Shown piece after piece: positions 56,455 to 64,000 of a stretch of 64,000 bases of DNA. Made by a program: the position numbers and the translations under genes. Numbering within the stretch: the stretch's first letter is position 1; each line of letters starts with the position of its first letter. The stretch comes from Hyphomicrobiales bacterium (lineage in GTDB: Bacteria; Pseudomonadota; Alphaproteobacteria; Rhizobiales; Rhizobiaceae): NCBI GenBank assembly GCA_900472575.1, contig UCIV01000024.1:186001-250000 (forward strand). The letters run 5' to 3'. The notes beneath the pieces were generated by a model, which was not told the origin of the DNA, made no database searches, and saw only the letters and a list, made by a program, of their open reading frames with translations.

Positions 56455-58242
56455 ATGTTTCGCGAGGCTGCAGCGCACATCCCTTCGGTTTTCCCAGAAT
56501 TTCTCCCCGGTGCTCGGTTTGATGATCGAAATGCATGGCGGGGCGTCGCCGATGAATTGAAGGCGCATGTGCTCAAGGATGCCGAAGCGGCATCCGGTCG
56601 CAGATGGTCGGTGATCAGGGCGGAGGACTACCGGCAGTTTTCGATTACCGGCAACAGGGCGGATTTCGAGGCCCTGTATTTCTCCCGTCGGCGGATGCTG
56701 AACGATCTTGTGCTTGGCGAACTGGTCGAGGGCGCAGGCCGCTTTTTGCCGTCGATCGTTGATGGCGTCATTTTGATCTGTGAGGAAAGCGGCTGGCAGC
56801 TTCCGGCGCATAATTCCTATGAGCGCGGCGGTGTGCGCCATCCCCTTCCGGATGTCGAGCGTCCGGTCATCGATCTTTTCGCTGCCGAAACCGGTGCTTT
56901 GCTCGCCACCGTGGCCGCTCTCCTCGGCGGGCCGCTGGATGAGATCAGCCCCATCGTCCGACGCCGCATCGAACATGAAGTGCATGTTCGAATTCTCGCC
57001 CCCTATCTCGGGACTCATTTTTGGTGGATGGGCAACGGTGCGGAGCGCATGAACAACTGGACGGCCTGGATTACCCAGAACGTTCTGCTTGCGACCTTCA
57101 GTCTCGATACCGATGATCAATTGAAGCGCCGTGTCGTGGAAAAGGCGCTCGGCAGTCTCGACTGTTTCATCAAGGATTATGCCGAAGACGGCGCCTGCGA
57201 AGAGGGCGTGGTGTATTATCGTCACGCAGCGCTTTGCATGTTCGGCGCCATGACGATCCTGGATACGGTCGCGCCCGGCTCCATGTCGTTGCTCTGGAGT
57301 GCACCGAAGATCCGCAACATGGCGGAATACATCCTTCATATGCATGTGGACGGCCGCTATTATTTCAATTTCGCCGATTCCGCTGCCGTCATTGACCCCT
57401 GCACAGCTCGCGAATACCTGTTCGGCAAGGCTGTCGGATCGGATGCGCTGGCGGCCTTTGCCGTAAGGGACCGCGCGGTGAGCAAGGCGCCGCATCTGCC
57501 GGAAGAATGGAACCTCTGGTATCGCGTTCAGGAACTGCTGACCAAGGTGCAACTGCCTGCAGGGGACGTGCTTCCCGCCGCGGATGCGTCCTATCCCGGC
57601 ATCGGCCTCTACATCGCCCGTGACGATCGCTTCGCGCTTGCGGTCAAGGGTGGAAACAACGGCGAAAGCCACAATCACAATGATGTCGGCAGCGTCACGC
57701 TCTACAAGAACGGCCAGCCGTTCCTGATCGATGTCGGGGTCGAGACCTATACGGCGAGGACGTTTTCGTCCCGGCGCTACGAGATCTGGACGATGCAGTC
57801 CGTCTTTCACAATCTTCCGACATTCGGTGGTGTGATGCAGTCGGACGGCGCGGCCTTTGCCGCGCGCGACATGCAGGCGGAATTTTCGGCCGAAGTTGCG
57901 GAGATCTCGCTCGATATCGCCGCTGCCTATCCGCAAGAGGCAAGGCTGCGCGCCTATCGCCGCAACGTTTCTCTGCGCCGCGGCCATGGTGTGGAGATCG
58001 CCGATGTCCACGATGGAGACTTGCCCGCTGTCCTGTCGCTGATGACCCGCGATGAGCCGGTCCTTCGCGGCGGTTCGGTTCGTGTGGGCGAATTGGGCCG
58101 CATCGAGATCGAGGGGGGCGGGGAAGTCGATATCGAGGCGATCGAGATCGACGATGCTCGCCTGGCGATTTCATGGCCCTCGAAAATTTATCGGCTGCGC
58201 ATTCCGCTTGTCGGCAAGCAGCTGAAATTGCAGATCGTCTGA
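56455..58242 (+). CDS. heparinase II/III-like polysaccharide lyase
   Basis: A 595-residue protein with an N-terminal alpha/alpha-toroid (about 1-370) and a C-terminal beta-sandwich of the heparinase II/III type. The hallmark segment GGNNGESHNHNDVGS (His406, His408, Asp410) is present. GCAGGAGG precedes the ATG. No signal peptide is seen, so it acts on imported oligosaccharides in the cytoplasm, an oligo-lyase role. It is divergent from the transporter operon and followed after 10 bases by a small carbohydrate-binding protein. Confidence 0.88.
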   Translation: MFREAAAHIPSVFPEFLPGARFDDRNAWRGVADELKAHVLKDAEAASGRRWSVIRAEDYRQFSITGNRADFEALYFSRRRMLNDLVLGELVEGAGRFLPSIVDGVILICEESGWQLPAHNSYERGGVRHPLPDVERPVIDLFAAETGALLATVAALLGGPLDEISPIVRRRIEHEVHVRILAPYLGTHFWWMGNGAERMNNWTAWITQNVLLATFSLDTDDQLKRRVVEKALGSLDCFIKDYAEDGACEEGVVYYRHAALCMFGAMTILDTVAPGSMSLLWSAPKIRNMAEYILHMHVDGRYYFNFADSAAVIDPCTAREYLFGKAVGSDALAAFAVRDRAVSKAPHLPEEWNLWYRVQELLTKVQLPAGDVLPAADASYPGIGLYIARDDRFALAVKGGNNGESHNHNDVGSVTLYKNGQPFLIDVGVETYTARTFSSRRYEIWTMQSVFHNLPTFGGVMQSDGAAFAARDMQAEFSAEVAEISLDIAAAYPQEARLRAYRRNVSLRRGHGVEIADVHDGDLPAVLSLMTRDEPVLRGGSVRVGELGRIEIEGGGEVDIEAIEIDDARLAISWPSKIYRLRIPLVGKQLKLQIV

Positions 58243-58252
58243 GGAGGACGGA

Positions 58253-59041
58253 ATGGAACTGAGACTGAAGGTAGTAGGCGCAAGCGGTGTTGTCCGTTGC
58301 GAGACGGCCAATACGGACGAGGCATTTCTCATTTTCCGTGACGCTTACGAAGATGGTGACCGGGTTGTGGTCGAGGCCTCAGAAGCCGGGCATGTCGTGC
58401 TTGCTCTCGATGATGCGATGAGCCCGACACTCGTCTACCTGAAGGGCAGGGATTACGCTCTTGCTGTTCCCTTCGATATCCGCCGTGCGCCCTATTCGCC
58501 GCGCGCTTTCGATGGCGAACTGCATCGCCTGCATGTCCGCAAGGCTCGCGCCGAAGAGGTGGCGCAGCGCCGCAATCTTGCGCTCAATCCGTGGGACGAC
58601 AAGGGCAATACGACGCTGTTCCCGCATGCTTCGGCAAACGTCCAGACCCGCGGCGAGACCCAGTTTGCCGCGCGAAATGCCATCGATGGCGAAAAGGCCA
58701 ATGATGACCATGGCCGCTGGCCTTATACCAGCTGGGGCATCAACATGGATCCGGCAGCGGAACTGACGGTCGAGTTCGGCCGGCCCGTCAAGGTCGATGA
58801 GATCGTGCTCTATCTGCGTGCCGATTTCCCGCATGATGCCTGGTGGAGAAATGCCAGCGTCACGCTCTCGAGCGGACAGGTACACAGCTTTCCTCTGGTG
58901 AAAACCGGCAATGCGCAGAGTTTCAGGATCGAAGAACAGCAGGTGGAGTGGGTCAAGCTGCATAGCCTGATCAAGGCCGAGGACCCGTCGCCCTTCCCGG
59001 CATTGACGCAGATCGAAGTATGGGGTCGCGATATAGGCTGA
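58253..59041 (+). CDS. probable carbohydrate-binding protein, discoidin-like C-terminus
   Basis: A 262-residue protein. The first about 105 residues are beta-rich and unrecognised. From about 110 on (RNLALNPWDDKGNTTLFPHA, RNAIDGEKANDDHG, SWGINMDPAAELTVEFGRP) it resembles F5/8-type-C discoidin domains that bind sugars. GAGGAGG precedes the ATG. There is no catalytic motif and no signal peptide. Coupled to the lyase gene, it may help binding or form a complex with it; this is inference. Confidence 0.7.
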   Translation: MELRLKVVGASGVVRCETANTDEAFLIFRDAYEDGDRVVVEASEAGHVVLALDDAMSPTLVYLKGRDYALAVPFDIRRAPYSPRAFDGELHRLHVRKARAEEVAQRRNLALNPWDDKGNTTLFPHASANVQTRGETQFAARNAIDGEKANDDHGRWPYTSWGINMDPAAELTVEFGRPVKVDEIVLYLRADFPHDAWWRNASVTLSSGQVHSFPLVKTGNAQSFRIEEQQVEWVKLHSLIKAEDPSPFPALTQIEVWGRDIG

Positions 59042-59073
59042 GCCTATCGTTAGTCCCGGTTGGTCAGCGAGGG

Positions 59074-59811
59074 TCAGCCGGGGATGGCACGCGAGTTGCG
59101 CAGCAGTTCGCGATAGCGGGCCTGGCTGCCTCTCAGGTGGTCGCGCATGGCGTTGCGTGCGGCCTCTTCGTCGCGATCTGAAATCGCCATGACGATAGCT
59201 TCGTGTTCCTTGTGTATCAGGCGGCGATAGGCGGTCTGCTCGGCAAAATCCGGGTCCGGCAGCGGGCGTGATTGAGGGATGACGGCGGTGCCGTGAAATT
59301 CCAGATGCTGGCGAAACAGTGGATTGTTGGTCGCCTCGGCGATTGCGACGTGAAGCGCCAGATCGGCCTCACGGATCGATTCATTTTCCTCGATGCAGCG
59401 CAGGACCTGCCTGTGACATTCGAAGATCGCCTCTTCCTGCGCCGGCGAGCGACGCGCGGCGGCAAGGCCGGCCGCCTCGATTTCCAAAGGTGCACGGACT
59501 TCCAGCACTTCGAGATCGGACGATACGCGTGCCTTGTCGACAATTCGGGCCGGTGTCATCTGAAAGGCTGGATCGAGCACGAAAATCCCTGCACCTTGCC
59601 TGACCTCGACAATGCCATCCGATTTGAGCGCGGCAACGGCCTCACGAATGACCGTGCGGCTCACCTTGTGGGTTTCGGTCAGCTCCACCTCGCTCGGCAA
59701 TTTCTGCCCGGGCGAATACTGCCCGCTCGAAATGGCGTGCCGGAGGCTTGCCCCCACTTTTGAAACCAGTGATCCCGGTCCCTTTTGCCGAACCTTGGTC
59801 TGGACCGTCAC
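59074..59811 (-). CDS. GntR-family transcriptional regulator (FadR/FCD type)
   Basis: A 245-residue regulator. The winged helix (about 15-80) has PGQKLPSEVELTETHKVSRT and REAVAALKSDGIVEVRQGAG, and the all-helical FCD domain has the metal-site residues in ADLALHVAIAEATNNP and HKEHEAIVMAI. FCD regulators often sense sugar acids or keto-deoxy acids, products expected from uronide breakdown. It is convergent to the lyase/discoidin pair and divergent from the SMP-30 gene, and it is the likely regulator of the locus. Confidence 0.9.
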   Translation of the reverse strand: MTVQTKVRQKGPGSLVSKVGASLRHAISSGQYSPGQKLPSEVELTETHKVSRTVIREAVAALKSDGIVEVRQGAGIFVLDPAFQMTPARIVDKARVSSDLEVLEVRAPLEIEAAGLAAARRSPAQEEAIFECHRQVLRCIEENESIREADLALHVAIAEATNNPLFRQHLEFHGTAVIPQSRPLPDPDFAEQTAYRRLIHKEHEAIVMAISDRDEEAARNAMRDHLRGSQARYRELLRNSRAIPG

Positions 59812-59932
59812 AGCTGTTCCTCGCGATACCGCGGATAGGTCGAACCGATTTCCGGCATATCCGCATGCTTCCTAAATAGGTATGACAAATTTCAATTATT
59901 ATCAATCGCAGAAAGATGATCTCCAGAGGTTT

Positions 59933-59980
59933 TGCGTCCAATTGACGCTTTTAAGTTGAGGGAAACGAAAGCTGGACGCA
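59933..59980. repeat. spaced inverted repeat between GntR and SMP-30 genes
   Basis: TGCGTCCA (59933-59940) is the perfect reverse complement of TGGACGCA (59973-59980) across 32 bases. It may be paired operator half-sites. A second small palindrome GTCAT-ATG-ATGAC lies at 60025-60037. Confidence 0.35.
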
Positions 59981-60071
59981 GGTATTTGTCTGCTGTATCT
60001 CTGAAATCGAGCGCAGCCATTTTAGTCATATGATGACATGCGCGGCAGCATTTCGGGAGGATGCAGGCGTC

Positions 60072-60938
60072 ATGCCCATGGATGACATTTTCGATCAGCG
60101 TCGTTGCGAACTCGGGGAGGGTGCCTTCTGGCATCCGCAGCGTCAGCAGTTCTTCTGGTTCGATATCGTCAACAATCGGCTCTTTAGCCGGGAAGGCGAC
60201 AAGCCGCTTGAATGGGCATTCGATGAGAACGTGTCGGCCGCCGGCTGGCTTTCCACGGACGAATTGCTGGTCGCCGGAGAAAGTGGCCTTTCGAGCTTCA
60301 ATCTCGTCTCGGGAAAACGCGAGCCCGTGGCTGCATTCCCGCACGATCCGACCCTGCGCTCCAACGACGGCCGCGCAGATCCCCATGGCGGTTTCTGGAT
60401 CGGCACGATGGGCAAGCGCTCGGAGCAGGAAGCCGGGGCGATCTGGCGTTACTGGCGCGGTGAGTTCCGCATTCTCTTCGACAGGATCAGCATTACCAAC
60501 GCCATCTGCTTCGATGCGGAGCGCTCGCTTGCCTATTTCTCCGATACCCGCCTGAAAAAGATCTGGCGCGTCAGGCTTGATGGGCAGGGTTGGCCCTCGG
60601 GTGAACCGGAATTGTTCGTCGATCTGACCGAGGCGGGCCTCAATCCGGATGGCGCGGTGATCGATGCTGCGGGTAACTTGTGGAGTGCCCAGTGGGGCGC
60701 GCGCCGCGTTGCCTGTTACGCATGGGAGAGCGGAGAGGAAATCGCTGCCGAATATTTCGAGGCGACGCGCATATCCTGCCCGGCTTTCGGCGGTGCGGAT
60801 ATGCAGAGCCTTTTTGCCACTTCGGCCTGCCAGGGCATGAGCGCCGAAGCACGCGAGGCCGAACCGCTGGCCGGCATGACCTTCGAGCGCAAAGTCTCGG
60901 TGCGCGGAGTGAGCGAGCCGCAGGTGATCCTGGGCTGA
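60072..60938 (+). CDS. SMP-30/gluconolactonase family protein
   Basis: A 288-residue six-bladed beta-propeller. CELGEGAFW (metal Glu), RSNDGRADPHGGFWIGTMG (metal Asn and substrate residues), ITNAICF and DGAVIDAAGNLW (metal Asp) are the SMP-30 signatures. It should open a sugar lactone. I chose ATG 60072 behind GGGAGGA; earlier ATGs at 60030 and 60033 are also in frame. It follows the GntR gene divergently and precedes the acyltransferase gene by 56 bases. Confidence 0.88.
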   Translation: MPMDDIFDQRRCELGEGAFWHPQRQQFFWFDIVNNRLFSREGDKPLEWAFDENVSAAGWLSTDELLVAGESGLSSFNLVSGKREPVAAFPHDPTLRSNDGRADPHGGFWIGTMGKRSEQEAGAIWRYWRGEFRILFDRISITNAICFDAERSLAYFSDTRLKKIWRVRLDGQGWPSGEPELFVDLTEAGLNPDGAVIDAAGNLWSAQWGARRVACYAWESGEEIAAEYFEATRISCPAFGGADMQSLFATSACQGMSAEAREAEPLAGMTFERKVSVRGVSEPQVILG

Positions 60939-60994
60939 CACTTGTTGCTCCGGCAGACTGAACTTGATGCTGCAGGCACGAATAGGAAAATCGG

Positions 60995-62674
60995 ATGAAC
61001 CACGCAACGCACGCAGATCCTGATGCTGACGAGGCGGTTCTGGATCGCAAGGCCCGGCTGGAATTCATGACCTGGGAGCGCAAACCGGCCGAAACCGATA
61101 GTGCCGGCCAGAGGGCGTTGAAGCAGAAGCTTGCGCGCTCTGCCAATGCGCGGATTGCCGACACGGCCTATATCGCCGAGGACGCGCGCATCTTCACTAC
61201 GTCGCTCATCGTCGGCCACCGGTCCTGGATTGCGGCCCATGCGCTGGTTCGCGGAGATATCGAACTCGGCTCGAACTGCTCGGTCAATGCCTATGCCTGT
61301 ATCTCGGGAAAGGTGCGTTTCGGCGATGGCGTGCGTATCGCCTCGCTGGTCTCGATCGTCGGCTTCAATCACGGTTTCGATGACCCGGATACACCCATCA
61401 ATGACCAGCCGCACGAGATCAAGGGCATCGTCATCGGCGACGATGTCTGGATCGGCGCCAACGCGGTCGTTCTCGATGGTGTGACAATCGGCAACGGAGC
61501 GGTGATCGCGGCAGGCGCGGTCGTCAACAAGGATGTACCGCCGCTGGCGATCATGGCCGGCGTACCGGCAAAGCTCGTCCGCCGCCGCGGGGAAAAGCCG
61601 GTGGCGGCAAAGTCCCGCAGGAGCGAAGTGGAAACAGCGCTTCGTTCGATCAGCGACATGGCGGAAAGCCAGTGGCGGGATGTTCTGAACCATTATCGCC
61701 GGCCTGAAGGTTATGTCTCGCCGGACGCCAGCGGTGTCGCCAGCGAGAGTGCGCGGCATCAATGCGACGCGATCGAAATTGCCGCAGGTTTTGGTGCTCC
61801 GCCTTCCGGCGACGAGGCAAAGGCGATCATCGATCGCCTGCAATCGATGCAGGACTCGCAGACCGGGTTGTTTCCCGATCCCTACACACCCGTTGATCCG
61901 TCTCTGCCGGTTCTGGAGGATAACCTCTCTCTCTATAACGTGCTGGCAGTCGGCTATGCCCTCGAAATTCTTGGGTCCAAACCGCAATATCCGATCGCCA
62001 GTGCTGAGATGGATGCGGTTTCCCTATGTGATTGGCTGGACGCATTGCCGTGGAAGAACCGAGCCTGGCGCTGTGGCGATCGCATCGATGGCATCGCGAC
62101 GGCGCTCTATTTCAATGCGCGCTATTTCGAAAGTGGCAAGGGGCGAGGCAGGGGGCAAGAAGTTCTGTTCGGATGGCTGGCAACCCATGTCGACCGCGCC
62201 ACCGGCCTTTGGGGCCGTGCGACTGCGGAGCAGGGGCTTCTCCAGCCGATCAACGGTTTTTATCGCCTCACACGCGGAAGCTATGCGCAATTCGGCTTGC
62301 CCGTTCCGCATCCGGAGGCCGCAATCAATTCGGTTCTGACCCATTACCGGAATTACGAAGGTTTTTCCGGCGATAGCTACACCGCCTGCAATCTGCTCGA
62401 TACGATCCACCCGCTCTGGCTTTGCCTGAAACAGACGGATTTCATGCGCGCCCAGGCGGAAGCCATTGCGGAAACCATCATCCTGCGTGCGCCGGAGCGC
62501 TGGCAGGCGGGAACGGGTTTCGCCTTCGCGGATGGTCAGCAGGCCGGCCTGCAGGGCACCGAAATGTGGCTTTCGACCCTGCATCTGGCCGCCGATCTTC
62601 TCGGCCTCAAGGACCAATTCGCCTTCGCGCCGCAAGGCGTGCATCGCACCCGTGCGGCCGGATTGGGAATTTAG
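60995..62674 (+). CDS. hexapeptide-repeat acyltransferase fused to an alpha-barrel domain
   Basis: A 559-residue protein. Residues about 50-205 are a left-handed beta-helix acetyltransferase ([53 protein letters not shown]) with the catalytic-type His126 in GFNHGF. Residues about 215-550 are helical and tryptophan-rich with repeated sugar-barrel-like segments ([17 protein letters not shown]-type hairpins, [12 protein letters not shown]-like), resembling an alpha/alpha-toroid. Acyltransferases of this class are usually about 200 residues, so the C-terminal half is an added domain. It probably acetylates a sugar or oligosaccharide of this locus; the C-terminal domain is unassigned. Confidence 0.75.
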   Translation: MNHATHADPDADEAVLDRKARLEFMTWERKPAETDSAGQRALKQKLARSANARIADTAYIAEDARIFTTSLIVGHRSWIAAHALVRGDIELGSNCSVNAYACISGKVRFGDGVRIASLVSIVGFNHGFDDPDTPINDQPHEIKGIVIGDDVWIGANAVVLDGVTIGNGAVIAAGAVVNKDVPPLAIMAGVPAKLVRRRGEKPVAAKSRRSEVETALRSISDMAESQWRDVLNHYRRPEGYVSPDASGVASESARHQCDAIEIAAGFGAPPSGDEAKAIIDRLQSMQDSQTGLFPDPYTPVDPSLPVLEDNLSLYNVLAVGYALEILGSKPQYPIASAEMDAVSLCDWLDALPWKNRAWRCGDRIDGIATALYFNARYFESGKGRGRGQEVLFGWLATHVDRATGLWGRATAEQGLLQPINGFYRLTRGSYAQFGLPVPHPEAAINSVLTHYRNYEGFSGDSYTACNLLDTIHPLWLCLKQTDFMRAQAEAIAETIILRAPERWQAGTGFAFADGQQAGLQGTEMWLSTLHLAADLLGLKDQFAFAPQGVHRTRAAGLGI

Positions 62675-62693
62675 CCCGGTCGCAGATCGATCC

Positions 62694-63593
62694 TCAATCG
62701 AGCATGACCATGTAGGACGCAACCTGCTCCTCGAAGAATTTCGAGAAGGAGGCGATGCGCGGTGGCAGGGCTTGATAGGGCGGATAATAAAGCGTCAGCC
62801 AAAGTTCCGGCGGTGCCCAGCCCTGCAGCACATGAACGAGGCGACCGGTTCTCAAGTGTTCGGCAATGTGGAAGCCGGGCAGCATCGCAACACCGGCGCC
62901 ATCGGCCGCCATGTCTGCAAGCACTTCGCCATTGTTGGCGCTGAAAGCCCGACCGGCTGAGATCGTCATGCTCGACCCGCCATCCGACAGAACCCAGTTC
63001 TCCCGCCGGCTCTCGCCGCTATAGGCAAGGCAATCGTCGGGCGAAAGCTCGCTCGGATGCTGCATGTCGACAAAGCGGCTTCCGGGGGCGGCGACCAGAA
63101 TGCGCGGCACGACGCGGATTTTGCGCCAGATGGTGAATTTGTCTGACGGTTGCGACGAGATACGGATCGCCAGATCGTAATCGTCGTCGACGATGTTGAC
63201 GAGACCATCGGAGAGCGAGATCTCGAAGCTCATCTTCGGATAACGCTCCTTGAAACCGGAGAGGATCGGCGGCAGCACGGCCTTGCCGAACCACGTCGGC
63301 GCGCTGATCCGCAGTCGTCCCTCATCGGTCTTGTGGGCATTCATCACATCCCGGCGCGCATTTTCAAGCGACTCTATGGCCGGCTGGACCTGCGCCGCAA
63401 AAACCGCGCCGTCCGTCGTCAGTGAAACCTGCCGCGTGGTTCTGACGAAAAGCTGGACGCCAAGATCAGTTTCCAGCGCAGCGATGGCACGCGTCACCGC
63501 CGCCGGTGTCATGTCGAGTTCGCGGGCCACCTGGGCGAAATTTCGCTTTTCGGCAGCCAGCAGAAAGATCCTGAGGGCTTTGTAATCGTTCAT
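62694..63593 (-). CDS. LysR-family transcriptional regulator
   Basis: A 299-residue regulator. The helix-turn-helix is at about 1-60 (FAQVARELDMTPAAVTRAIA, LGVQLFVRTTRQVSLT), followed by a LysR substrate-binding domain (LRISAPTWFGKAVLPPIL, YDLAIRIS). It is divergent from the dioxygenase gene at 63713 with 119 bases between, the classical arrangement of a LysR gene and its target. The ligand is unknown, perhaps a quinone or aromatic compound. Confidence 0.92.
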   Translation of the reverse strand: MNDYKALRIFLLAAEKRNFAQVARELDMTPAAVTRAIAALETDLGVQLFVRTTRQVSLTTDGAVFAAQVQPAIESLENARRDVMNAHKTDEGRLRISAPTWFGKAVLPPILSGFKERYPKMSFEISLSDGLVNIVDDDYDLAIRISSQPSDKFTIWRKIRVVPRILVAAPGSRFVDMQHPSELSPDDCLAYSGESRRENWVLSDGGSSMTISAGRAFSANNGEVLADMAADGAGVAMLPGFHIAEHLRTGRLVHVLQGWAPPELWLTLYYPPYQALPPRIASFSKFFEEQVASYMVMLD

Positions 63594-63607
63594 CTGATTA
63601 TTTCAAA

Positions 63608-63640
63608 AATTGCAACTCAATCGAAAGCAATATTGCAATT
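63608..63640. promoter_or_regulatory. candidate LysR operator
   Basis: AATTGCAA (63608-63615) and TTGCAATT (63633-63640) form a perfect 8-base inverted repeat, with an inner palindrome GCAATATTGC at 63627-63636. It lies in the divergent promoter, 15 bases from the regulator start. Confidence 0.5.
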
Positions 63641-63712
63641 CCGCGCGCTGATCAATCGGCCTAAATCTCTGTCCACGAACACAGACAAACGCCGAGAAAG
63701 AAAGGCACTCAG

Positions 63713-64000
63713 ATGATCAAGGATATCAAGGGACTGCACCACGTCACGTCTATGGCGTCGGATGCCCGTCAGAACAACCGCTTCTTCACCGAAACGCTCG
63801 GCCTGCGCCGGGTGAAGCAGACCGTCAATTTCGACGATCCGAGCGTCTACCACCTCTATTACGGTGACGAAAACGGTTCTGCCGGCACCGTCATGACCTA
63901 TTTCCCGTTCCAGCACATGATGCTTGGCCGCCCGGGCGTCGGCGAAGTCGGCGAAACCCAGTTCTCGATCCCCAAGGGCGGGCTGAAGTTCTGGCAGGAC
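63713..64000 (+). CDS. glyoxalase-fold ring-cleaving dioxygenase, N-terminal part
   Basis: The first 96 codons are present; the gene runs off the right edge. MIKDIKGLHHVTSMASDA has the first metal His of the vicinal-oxygen-chelate fold, and NNRFFTETLGLRRVKQTVNF, YHLYYGDENGSAGTVMTYFP are typical of the MhqO/PcpA-type ring-cleaving dioxygenases that act on hydroquinones. AAAGG precedes the ATG. It is divergent from a LysR regulator. Confidence 0.85.
   Translation, partial: MIKDIKGLHHVTSMASDARQNNRFFTETLGLRRVKQTVNFDDPSVYHLYYGDENGSAGTVMTYFPFQHMMLGRPGVGEVGETQFSIPKGGLKFWQD

Noticed and set aside
56230-58011. Upstream extension of the MalF-type permease frame
   Set aside because: It is the antisense of the lyase gene; the permease starts at 56229 behind GGAGG.

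Overview
The window looks like part of an alphaproteobacterial genome of the Rhizobium/Agrobacterium group. The reasons are the thiCOSGE operon behind a TPP riboswitch, the density of sugar ABC transporters, the gene content, and even GC-rich codon use throughout. I see no rRNA, tRNA, ribosomal protein, insertion sequence, phage gene or CRISPR array. The dominance of catabolic cassettes, and the known plasmid location of thiCOSGE in Rhizobium etli, suggest a secondary replicon, but that is inference.

Layout. 1-2.8 kb: FtrABC/FtrD-type ferrous iron uptake, with ftrD divergent from ftrABC. 2.9-7.2 kb: RND efflux adaptor and pump. 7.4-8.8 kb: small membrane ORF, acyl carrier protein and PAP2 (LpxF-like) phosphatase. 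9.0-12.3 kb: OmpR-type regulator and EnvZ-type kinase with mipA on the opposite strand between them. 12.3-13.3 kb: ribB under an FMN riboswitch. 13.3-23.1 kb: DeoR regulator, ribose-type ABC transporter and DUF2291 lipoprotein (minus strand), divergent from an isomerase, a split transketolase and an FGGY kinase (plus strand), a set matching the D-apiose/apulose-4-phosphate transketolase pathway. 23.4-29.1 kb: a second sugar ABC transporter enclosing a DUF5060/apiosidase-like (GH140-like) hydrolase. 29.2-33.8 kb: TPP riboswitch and thiCOSGE. 34.0-39.6 kb: an iron/polyamine-class ABC transporter with a glycerophosphodiesterase and an inositol-monophosphatase-family enzyme. 39.9-47.3 kb: atoSC-atoDAEB with a sigma-54 promoter. 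47.6-48.1 kb: an unrecognised membrane-anchored protein. 48.2-62.7 kb: an uronide-oligosaccharide locus (DUF2264, ABC transporter, DUF624, GH88, heparinase II/III-like lyase, GntR, SMP-30, a hexapeptide acyltransferase fusion). 62.7-64.0 kb: LysR regulator divergent from the start of a glyoxalase-fold ring-cleaving dioxygenase.

The most interesting signal is at 13.3-29.1 kb. A GH140-like enzyme without a signal peptide sits inside an ABC operon directly after the candidate apiose pathway. The promoters of both ABC operons carry nearly the same promoter-overlapping sequence (AAACGAAAG-N-GATCGATAG type), and a third copy lies before the isomerase. The inferred picture is uptake of apiose-containing glycosides, cytoplasmic hydrolysis, and funnelling of apiose to xylulose-5-phosphate and dihydroxyacetone phosphate under shared control. 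The gene families and repeats are seen in the sequence; the substrate is inferred.
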